Shown in pieces: positions 53,797 to 60,543 of a stretch of 64,000 nucleotides of DNA. Both the position numbers and the translations under genes were made by a program. The stretch lies in the NCBI RefSeq assembly GCF_001434145.1, contig NZ_AZED01000003.1:1-64000 (forward strand), in the 5' to 3' direction. This stretch comes from Lentilactobacillus otakiensis DSM 19908 = JCM 15040 (GTDB lineage: Bacteria; Bacillota; Bacilli; Lactobacillales; Lactobacillaceae). Position 1 is the first letter of the stretch; each line of letters begins with the position of its first letter. The notes under the pieces were generated by a model. The model saw nothing but the letters and a program-made list of their open reading frames with translations, made no database searches and was not told where the DNA came from.

Positions 53797-54665
53797 ACTC
53801 ATTAGGAATTTATGAAAAAGCACTCCCCAAGAATAAATCTTGGAAGGAAACTTTGCAGACTGCCAAGGATTTAGGATTTAACTTTATTGAATTTTCGGTC
53901 GATGAAAGTGATGAAAGATTGGCTCGACTTGATTGGACAAAAGAACAGCGTGAGGAACTAAGAGATGCTAGCTGGCAAACAGGGGTTAGAATTCACACCT
54001 TAATGCTCAGTGGGCACCGTCGATTTCCACTTGGGTCTGCAGATCCCGCTGTCCGTGAAAATTCATTAGAGATGCTGACAAAGGCAGTTGATCTTGCTAG
54101 CGACCTTGGTATTAGAAATATTCAGCTTGCTGGATATGATGTTTATTATGAGCCAAAGACTATTCAATCACGTGAATGGTTCATGGAAAACCTCAAAAAA
54201 GCTGTTGAAATTGCTGCGAAAAAAGAAGTTATGTTGGATATTGAGACAATGGACGATCCGTTCATTAATTCATTAACTAAAATTGCCGAGATCAAAACTC
54301 AAATTCACAGCCCATGGCTTCAGGCGTACCCTGATTTAGGTAATCTGACCGCATGGCCAGAAAATAATGTTGGCCGTGAACTTGAAACAAACATCGACAA
54401 CATTGCTGCTGTTCACTTGAAAGATACAACGCCTGTGACTGAAACCTCTAAGGGCCAATTCCGAGATGTTCCATTTGGAGAAGGAACAGTTGATTTTAAA
54501 GGCTGCTTGCAGACTCTTAAACGCCTGGGATATAATGGAGCATATACCATTGAAATGTGGTCAGAGAAGTCTGATGATCCTTTGGCTAAGGTCAAAGAAG
54601 CAAAGAAATTCTTTGATGATATTTTTGCTGAAGTTGGTATTGAACAGGAACCTATTGCTAAATAA
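53793..54665 (+). CDS. ulaE: L-ribulose-5-phosphate (L-xylulose-5-phosphate) 3-epimerase
   Basis: 290-residue TIM-barrel epimerase of the UlaE/SgbU family that turns L-xylulose-5-P into L-ribulose-5-P. Start LGIYEKALPKNKSWKETLQTAKDLGFNFIEFSVDE, metal ligands within LDIETMDDPFIN, YPDLGNLTAWP and HLKDTTP, then DVPFGEGTVDF. Coupled to lyxK by a four-base overlap. Confidence 0.92.
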   Translation: MNSLGIYEKALPKNKSWKETLQTAKDLGFNFIEFSVDESDERLARLDWTKEQREELRDASWQTGVRIHTLMLSGHRRFPLGSADPAVRENSLEMLTKAVDLASDLGIRNIQLAGYDVYYEPKTIQSREWFMENLKKAVEIAAKKEVMLDIETMDDPFINSLTKIAEIKTQIHSPWLQAYPDLGNLTAWPENNVGRELETNIDNIAAVHLKDTTPVTETSKGQFRDVPFGEGTVDFKGCLQTLKRLGYNGAYTIEMWSEKSDDPLAKVKEAKKFFDDIFAEVGIEQEPIAK

Positions 54666-54680
54666 TTGGAGGATAGTGCA

Positions 54681-55409
54681 TTGTTAGAAGATCTTAAGCA
54701 AGAAGTTTATGACGCCAATATGCGTTTACCTCAACTTGGTTTAGTTACATTCACTTGGGGTAATGTTTCCGCAATCGACCGTGACAAGGGCTTATTCGTT
54801 ATCAAGCCTTCCGGTGTTGAATACGACAAGATGAAGCCATCAGACATGGTGGTTGTTGATTTAGACGGTAAAGTTGTTGAAGGGGATATGAACCCATCAA
54901 GCGATACCCCAACTCATACTTACCTGTACAATCATTTTCCTAATATCGGTGGAATTGTGCATACTCATTCACCTTGGGCCGTTTCATTTGCTGCAGCCAA
55001 GATGGATATTCCAGCTGTAAGTACGACTCATGCCGACACCTTCTACGGTGACATTCCGTGTGCCCCTGCTTTGACTAAGAAGCAGATTGAAGAAGCATAC
55101 GAATTAAACACTGGTAAAGTCATCGTTGACGAATTCGAACGTCGCGGTGTTGACCCAGATGCTGTTCCAGCTGTCTTGGTTAGCCAACATGGCCCATTTG
55201 CTTGGGGTCCAACAGCTGACAAGGCTGTTTACAACGCCAAGGTATTGGAAGTTTCAGCTGAAATCAGTTATCACGCATTGCAATTAACTCGTGATGAAAC
55301 CCATGTCCCACAATACTTGCTTGACAAGCATTACTACCGTAAGCATGGTAAGAACGCATACTATGGTCAAAACAATGCAAAGTCAAAGTCACATGCGGAA
55401 CACGAATAA
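54681..55409 (+). CDS. araD: L-ribulose-5-phosphate 4-epimerase
   Basis: 242-residue class II aldolase-fold epimerase making D-xylulose-5-P, which feeds the phosphoketolase pathway. Zinc ligands His94 and His96 (IVHTHSPWA) and His170 (VSQHGPFAWG) are present, as is FTWGNVSAIDR. Starts at TTG 54681, with GGAGG at 54668-54672; codons further upstream overlap that ribosome site. Functionally equivalent to UlaF/SgbE. Its codon use is smoother than that of its neighbours, suggesting higher expression. Confidence 0.92.
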   Translation: MLEDLKQEVYDANMRLPQLGLVTFTWGNVSAIDRDKGLFVIKPSGVEYDKMKPSDMVVVDLDGKVVEGDMNPSSDTPTHTYLYNHFPNIGGIVHTHSPWAVSFAAAKMDIPAVSTTHADTFYGDIPCAPALTKKQIEEAYELNTGKVIVDEFERRGVDPDAVPAVLVSQHGPFAWGPTADKAVYNAKVLEVSAEISYHALQLTRDETHVPQYLLDKHYYRKHGKNAYYGQNNAKSKSHAEHE

Positions 55410-55425
55410 TCGTTAATCAGATAGT

Positions 55426-55459
55426 CAAAGAGGACCTGCCTTGGCAGGTTCTCTTTTTT
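55426..55459 (+). terminator. Operon 2 terminator
   Basis: Stem AAAGAGgACCTGCC / GGCAGGTTCTCTTT followed by T run. Confidence 0.9.
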
Positions 55460-55510
55460 AGAATAAACTAATAGTTGAAGATGATTCTTGTACAGATAGA
55501 GGTGAAGAAA

Positions 55511-56155
55511 ATGATTAACAATTACTTTTTCGACTTTGATAAGACGTTGGCCGACAGTGGCGATTCCTCAGTGATTGCTACTAAAGAGGCGTTTAAATCC
55601 ATGAATTTGACCGTTCCGGACTCTGATACAATTTCGGGGTATATTGGTATTCCAGCCAAAATATCTTTTAAAAAGATGGCTAAAGAGCCATTATCCGATG
55701 ATAAAATTATGAAATTGACGAATAAGTTCTTATCAATCTATTCCGAGGTAGAGGATGCAAATACAAAACTATTTCCCGGAATATTAGATATGCTGTCACA
55801 ACTAAAATCCGCTGACAAAAAGTTATACGTGGTATCAAGCAAGAAAACCGATGAGTTAGACAGAAACTTAAAGCATTTGAATATTCGACAATATTTCGAT
55901 GACATTGTCGGCTATGATTTGGTGACCAACTATAAGCCTGCTCCTGATGGCATCGTATTGCTTCTTAAAAAGTATGATCTAAAGAAAGATGAGAGCATGA
56001 TGATTGGGGATGCTAAGTACGATATTCAGATGGGTCAATCTGCCGGCGTGAGGACATGTGGAGCTCTCTGGGGAGCGTTTGATGTGGATAGCTTAACGAA
56101 CCAAGTACCTACGTATTTAGTTGATCAGCCGGTACGGATTGTGTCATTAGCGTGA
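55511..56155 (+). CDS. HAD-family phosphatase
   Basis: 214-residue phosphoglycolate phosphatase-like hydrolase. Motif I DFDKTLADSG with nucleophile Asp, motif II VVSSK, motif III Lys in NYKPAPDG, and motif IV IGDAKYDI. Likely dephosphorylates a sugar phosphate, perhaps guarding against overflow of the neighbouring kinase. The ATG at 55511 follows AGAGGTG. It stands after the operon 2 terminator and has its own terminator. Confidence 0.85.
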   Translation: MINNYFFDFDKTLADSGDSSVIATKEAFKSMNLTVPDSDTISGYIGIPAKISFKKMAKEPLSDDKIMKLTNKFLSIYSEVEDANTKLFPGILDMLSQLKSADKKLYVVSSKKTDELDRNLKHLNIRQYFDDIVGYDLVTNYKPAPDGIVLLLKKYDLKKDESMMIGDAKYDIQMGQSAGVRTCGALWGAFDVDSLTNQVPTYLVDQPVRIVSLA

Positions 56156-56236
56156 ATGTAATTATTTTTATGCTTGGCAACTGAAATTGCTGGCAATTGT
56201 TTTGGTATTAAAGCAAAAAGTTTTATGAGTATATTG

Positions 56237-56279
56237 AGGTCTATATTTACTGATTTAATGGTAAATATAGGCCTTTTTA
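56237..56279 (+). terminator. HAD phosphatase terminator
   Basis: Stem AGGTCTATATTTAC / GTAAATATAGGCCT followed by T run. Confidence 0.85.
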
Positions 56280-56323
56280 TTTATAAAATTAGAAAAATCT
56301 CTTGAAAATTATTGAACAAAGCC

Positions 56324-56506
56324 TTGACCTCACGAAAGAAAACGCATACAATCATAATTGTAGAAAATGGTTAAGCGGTTAAGTAAGAAAAAATAAAATT
56401 AGCTAATAATCATTTCTGCTGATATAGGCCTATATATCAAGTGTTCGACCTCATTTTACACTTATTGTTCACTGAGTAACATTAGCCATAATGTTAACCG
56501 TTTAAC
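56324..56506 (+). promoter_or_regulatory. Control region of sugar operon 3
   Basis: Promoter TTGACC (56324-56329), 17 bp, TACAAT (56347-56352). A cre-like AGAAAACGCATACA (56337-56350; two mismatches) covers the -10. Operators: GTTAAGCGGTTAAG (56370-56383) and GTTAACCGTTTAAC (56493-56506), centres 123 bp apart. Confidence 0.82.
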
Positions 56507-56560
56507 GGAAACTACGTTAGCTGATGAAGCTCTGATTTGTTTCTAGGAGGATTTGAAAAA

Positions 56561-57016
56561 ATGCTATTTGTAAACCTCAAGGGCTTTGATGCTTCTGATT
56601 ATTCGAGAATATTGGAGGCGGTTAATTTCCTCAACACGACTGACCTAACAACAACTCCGTTAGGACGAAGTCATCAATCCGGCGAATCATTCTACTGCCA
56701 AACATTGGAATATCGAACAGAAGATATCAATAATTTCCAGTTTGAAATTCATGAAAAGCGCTTGGATTTACACTACATCGTTAGTGGGGAAGAACAGATT
56801 GACGTATCTCCTGATACAGCATTTGTCCCTGTCACTGAGTACAATTCGGATCGTGATATTCAGTATGTTAAGGAACCAAGCCATTATAATAAAGTCATTT
56901 TACATGCTGGAGATTTTGTACTGATCGGGATGCATGAACCGCATCGGACAAATGGGATGGTTGATGGAAAGTCAGCAGATGTTAGAAAAATTGTTTTGAA
57001 GTTAGGGAAAGAATAG
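56561..57016 (+). CDS. YhcH/YjgK/YiaL-family protein, copy 1
   Basis: 151-residue cupin-like protein of the DUF386 family (YiaL, YhcH, EbgC relatives), which act on sugar anomers or sugar acids. HEKRLDLHYIVSGEEQIDV and GDFVLIGMHEPHRTNGMVDG with the conserved His and Glu. Starts at ATG 56561 after AGGAGG. YiaL lies in the enteric yiaK-S operon for 2,3-diketo-L-gulonate, matching the L-xylulose enzymes here. Confidence 0.82.
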   Translation: MLFVNLKGFDASDYSRILEAVNFLNTTDLTTTPLGRSHQSGESFYCQTLEYRTEDINNFQFEIHEKRLDLHYIVSGEEQIDVSPDTAFVPVTEYNSDRDIQYVKEPSHYNKVILHAGDFVLIGMHEPHRTNGMVDGKSADVRKIVLKLGKE

Positions 57017-57041
57017 GAAGCAACTATAGGGAGGCTTAATC

Positions 57042-58322
57042 ATGGAAGATCATATGAAAGCGATATCCAGTAAATGGACTGGAAAACAAATGATGATCTT
57101 AGCCGGAATCTGGCTAGCATTTTTAATTAGTTTTATTACTCGATTGTCTTGGTCGACAATTATGCCATCAGCAATCGATTCACTGCACTTTACTGTTCAA
57201 CAAGGTAACACATACGTTACGGCTTTTTACATTGGATATGCGATCACTGTACTGCCTGGTGGTATGTTGGCTGATAAGTTTGGTTATCGGAAAATGCTGT
57301 TAGCAGCTGTTTTAGGGAACTTGGTTGTTATGACTGCAATGGTATTCATGCATGGCTACTGGGATGGATTAATTCTTCGATTGGCCTTAGGGCTTGTCAG
57401 TGGGCCTGATTTGTCAGCATGTTTGGGAATCATCACGGAATGGTTCGATGTTAAGAAGCGAGCCACTGCAACTGGTATTTTTAATACTTGTACTTCATTT
57501 GGATTAACAGTTATTAATCTTTATGCACCAATTGTTTTGGTTCATTATGGATGGAGAGCTGCTCTTGCGGTTACTGCATTCTTCCCACTAGCTGCGTTTA
57601 TATTTTCTTACTTTGCTCTAAAGGGTAAACCGCCTTTCCCACAACAATTTGTTATCCGTGAGAAGAACGGTAAAGTTGAAACTGAAACCGCAATGATGCG
57701 CTTGAAGAAAGCAATTAATAACCGAAGCGTTTGGATGTTAGCTATCACTGGATTATTTGCCACTGGTGCAAAATGGGGTGTTACTAACTGGGCCAACCTA
57801 TTCATTGTTAAGAGCTTGAAGTTTGATCTTGTTACTGCCGGAAAAGCAATGTCGCTCTTTGGGATTACCTCAGTTATTTCAATGATTGTTGCTGGATATA
57901 TATCCGATCACTCGAAGTGGAGCCGTCATACATGGGCTGCAATCTTTATGGCAATCTTCACACCAACGATTGTCGGATTTGCCTTTATTCCACACGGTAG
58001 CTTTGGTTGGCTTTACTTCTGGACTGGAGCTATGGGTGTCGGGGCCTTCATGTTTAGTACCATTACCAACAACTTATCTGTTGAAGTTGCGCCTCCAGAT
58101 CAACGTGGTACCGTTTCAGGATTTATCAATGCGTTTAACCAGGTCGGCTCTTTCATTGCCCCAGTTATTTTAGGACAAATCTTAGCTGCCACAAGCAGTT
58201 ATGTTGAATCATACCTGATCATTGCAGCATTCCCACTAATCGCCGTTGTTGCATTGATGTTCGTGCGTGAATCAGATGCTACTCAAGATGTTGAACCAGT
58301 AACACAAGCAGAAGAAAAGTAG
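57042..58322 (+). CDS. MFS transporter, anion:cation symporter type
   Basis: 426-residue permease with 12 membrane segments. MFS motif A in GGMLADKFGYRKMLL, and a second half starting after a charged central loop (about 205-235). Overall pattern (RLSWSTIMPSAID, WFDVKKRATATGIFNTCTSFG) is that of the ACS family, which carries hexuronates, aldonates and similar anions. A carrier of sugar acids would agree with the YiaL-type neighbours. GGGAGG ribosome site. Confidence 0.85.
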   Translation: MEDHMKAISSKWTGKQMMILAGIWLAFLISFITRLSWSTIMPSAIDSLHFTVQQGNTYVTAFYIGYAITVLPGGMLADKFGYRKMLLAAVLGNLVVMTAMVFMHGYWDGLILRLALGLVSGPDLSACLGIITEWFDVKKRATATGIFNTCTSFGLTVINLYAPIVLVHYGWRAALAVTAFFPLAAFIFSYFALKGKPPFPQQFVIREKNGKVETETAMMRLKKAINNRSVWMLAITGLFATGAKWGVTNWANLFIVKSLKFDLVTAGKAMSLFGITSVISMIVAGYISDHSKWSRHTWAAIFMAIFTPTIVGFAFIPHGSFGWLYFWTGAMGVGAFMFSTITNNLSVEVAPPDQRGTVSGFINAFNQVGSFIAPVILGQILAATSSYVESYLIIAAFPLIAVVALMFVRESDATQDVEPVTQAEEK

Positions 58323-58341
58323 AAAAGGGAGATAATTAATC

Positions 58342-58818
58342 ATGGAATTTGGAAATAGTAAAGATCATAAATATAACGCTGTCATTCAAGAACGGATTCA
58401 AACTGCACTTGACTGGCTTGACGCTCGCTCAACTGATGAATTATTAGCTGAACCAATTGGCAACAAGGAAATTGCTGAAGGTGTTGAACTTCGTTTCCAA
58501 TCATATGACACCCGCGAATACGCAACGATGAACTACGAAACTCATCGTGAGCATATTGATATTCATTACATGATCAAAGGTGCTGAATGGGTACGCTGGG
58601 CAGATGCCGGTACAGCTGACCCTGTCAGCGAATATGATCCAGAGGTAGAAATTCAATTCTTTGGTCACCCAAAGACACCGCATGGCAAAGCATTGTTGAC
58701 TGACCGCCATTATGCAATCTTCTACCCAGCTGATCTACATGCAGCTCATGGGATGGTTGACGGCAAAGTTGCTCACAACCGCAAGCTCTGTGTCAAAATT
58801 TCAACCAAAGTAAATTAG
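58342..58818 (+). CDS. YhcH/YjgK/YiaL-family protein, copy 2
   Basis: 158-residue second DUF386 member, on the other side of the MFS gene. Conserved THREHIDIHYMIKGAEWV and RHYAIFYPADLHAAHGMVDGK, with the metal-type His and Glu/Asp. Divergent from copy 1, so the two probably act on different anomers or acids. Last gene of operon 3. Confidence 0.83.
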   Translation: MEFGNSKDHKYNAVIQERIQTALDWLDARSTDELLAEPIGNKEIAEGVELRFQSYDTREYATMNYETHREHIDIHYMIKGAEWVRWADAGTADPVSEYDPEVEIQFFGHPKTPHGKALLTDRHYAIFYPADLHAAHGMVDGKVAHNRKLCVKISTKVN

Positions 58819-58860
58819 ATCACTTTCACTAATTGACTCTTAAACTGTAAATATTCACAC

Positions 58861-58906
58861 AACGAGCAATCGGATTGATCTGATGATCATGAATGGTTGC
58901 TCGTTT
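58861..58906 (+). terminator. Operon 3 terminator
   Basis: Stem AACGAGCAAtC / GgTTGCTCGTT followed by a short T run. Confidence 0.75.
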
Positions 58907-59019
58907 TGCCTTGCACGGTAATTAAGGGGCTTCAGTGTTTTTTATTCGAAATTGTTTTATAATCATTTGAGTAAGTATGTATTACGAATTAAAAAGAATG
59001 AAATGTTGGAGGAAAAGTT

Positions 59020-60027
59020 GTGGAAAAGCTCACAATTAAAGATATTGCTCGACTAGCGGACGTCTCCACGGCTACTGTCTCTAATTACTTAAATGGTAAT
59101 TATTCCAGAATGTCTGAAAAAACTCGTAAGAGACTTGAAGATATGATCCGGGAAACAAACTACGTGCCGAGTAGCGTTGCTAGAGGATTAGCAACAAATC
59201 ATAATAAAACCATTGGTGTTTCTGTTGCTGATATTACCAATCCTTTCACATCTACGGTTCTTTCAGGAATCTATGATGCTTGCGGAAAGTTGGGATACAC
59301 TGTTGTGTTTACAAATGCCAGCAGTGATTCTACAAGGGAAATTGATAACGTTAACAAGCTGAAACACCAAGAAGTGTCAGGGTTGATCATTGACCCAGTC
59401 GATGCCGAGAATGCGATTTTTAAGACTCTAAGCAATGATTCAACAGTCATGATTGACCGGCAGGCGGCAGCTGTCAAAATTGATTCTGTGGTGACTGATA
59501 ACTATAATGCAGTGAATAAGTTTGTTGGAAATATGAAGAAAAGCGGTTATATCGATGAAGATCTGTACTTCATCAGCTGGCCACTTAGAAATGTCAGCAC
59601 GCGGTTAGAACGTTATCGTGGGTTCAAGACGGCGACGGGAATCAAGGATGATAGTCATCTGATTTTGGTTGATGATAGTGGTGATGATCAATACTTTATT
59701 AGTCAGATTAAACAAATTGTTGATCGAAAGCGTTCAGGTAAAGTTGGATTCTTTACAATGAACGGACGAGTCTTGCTTCATTTGCTTAAGGCAATGCAGG
59801 CTCTCAATTATCGCTATCCAGATGACGTTGGAATTGGTTCTTATGAGGATTTAGATTGGATGGAGATCATTCAGCCTGGAATTAGTTGTATCCATCAGGA
59901 TTCGTTTAATTTAGGCGTCACGGCTGTGAATACACTTGTTCGTAAGCTAGAGGATGAAAAGACTAAACATTTTGTGCCTCAGTTGATTGAGGTGCCTACT
60001 ATGATTAAGATGCGCGGATCGTATTGA
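59020..60027 (+). CDS. LacI-family regulator 2 of the sugar island
   Basis: 335-residue paralogue of 50011-51006, with nearly the same helix-turn-helix (LTIKDIARLADVSTATVSNYLNGN) and hinge, and an identical VSVADITNPFTSTVLSGIY stretch. GTG start after TTGGAGGA. Similar recognition helices predict overlapping operators; different effector domains would let two signals act on one operator set. Confidence 0.9.
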   Translation: MEKLTIKDIARLADVSTATVSNYLNGNYSRMSEKTRKRLEDMIRETNYVPSSVARGLATNHNKTIGVSVADITNPFTSTVLSGIYDACGKLGYTVVFTNASSDSTREIDNVNKLKHQEVSGLIIDPVDAENAIFKTLSNDSTVMIDRQAAAVKIDSVVTDNYNAVNKFVGNMKKSGYIDEDLYFISWPLRNVSTRLERYRGFKTATGIKDDSHLILVDDSGDDQYFISQIKQIVDRKRSGKVGFFTMNGRVLLHLLKAMQALNYRYPDDVGIGSYEDLDWMEIIQPGISCIHQDSFNLGVTAVNTLVRKLEDEKTKHFVPQLIEVPTMIKMRGSY

Positions 60028-60041
60028 TCGGCGTTTTTTTT
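60011..60041 (+). terminator. Terminator overlapping the lacI-2 stop
   Basis: Stem CGGATC / GATCgG around the stop codon, followed by eight T. Short but with a good T run. Confidence 0.6.
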
Positions 60042-60355
60042 GTCCACTGAAGTTGGCAAAACACTTTTTACTTGCAGATGTGCTGATAGTTTTATGGCCA
60101 CCAATATTTCATCCAGTTTGGCATTCTGCTTTGTAATGGTTGATTAAATGGCTACACTCGTTCATGAGAAATAGCGAGGATAGGGGTGTCAATACATTAA
60201 AATCAAAATTCAAGGGGCTTTAATTTGCTCTTTTTTATCACTAATCCTTGATGATATACTTAAGCATATCGTAGAAGTTTGCAAGCAGATCAAAAAGTCA
60301 TTGAAAACGAATGACCTTGTGTTTTCAAATGGCTTAATGACGGCGTTTGTTTAGT
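60042..60355. other. Non-coding leader before the CRISPR mini-array
   Basis: About 310 bases without a gene. An AT-rich stretch (60225-60330) contains the inverted repeat TTGAAAAC (60301-60308) / GTTTTCAA (60321-60328) and a -10-like TATACT (60255-60260), without a convincing -35. This is where the array and cas promoter should lie. Confidence 0.5.
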
Positions 60356-60505
60356 GTATTCCCCACGTGTGTAGGGGTGATCCCTACGGTGCTGACGGTC
60401 AACAAGATTACACTAAGTATTCCCCACGTGTGTAGGGGTGATCCTACCGTCGGTGATTTCGATGACATGCAAAAGGGGTATTCCCCACGTATATGGGGGT
60501 TATTA
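60356..60505 (+). CRISPR. Type I-E mini-array, two spacers, last repeat degenerate
   Basis: Two identical 28-base repeats (60356-60383, 60417-60444) starting GTATTCCCCACGTGTG and ending GGGTGATCC, and a third at 60478-60505 with seven changes, mostly in its 3' half. Two 33-base spacers lie at 60384-60416 and 60445-60477. The stem CCCCACGTGTGTAGGGG is of type I-E form, and its orientation (GGGTGATCC at the 3' end) reads towards cas3, whose start is 38 bases after the array. Confidence 0.95.
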
Positions 60506-60543
60506 ATAGCAATGTGAATACAAAAGTTTAAGGAAGTGAGTAA

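Noticed and set aside
60240-60300. Self-targeting of the cas leader by mini-array spacer 1
   Set aside because: Only CTACG and one further seed base match on the minus strand, and the flanking CTT is not an AA-type PAM; chance level.
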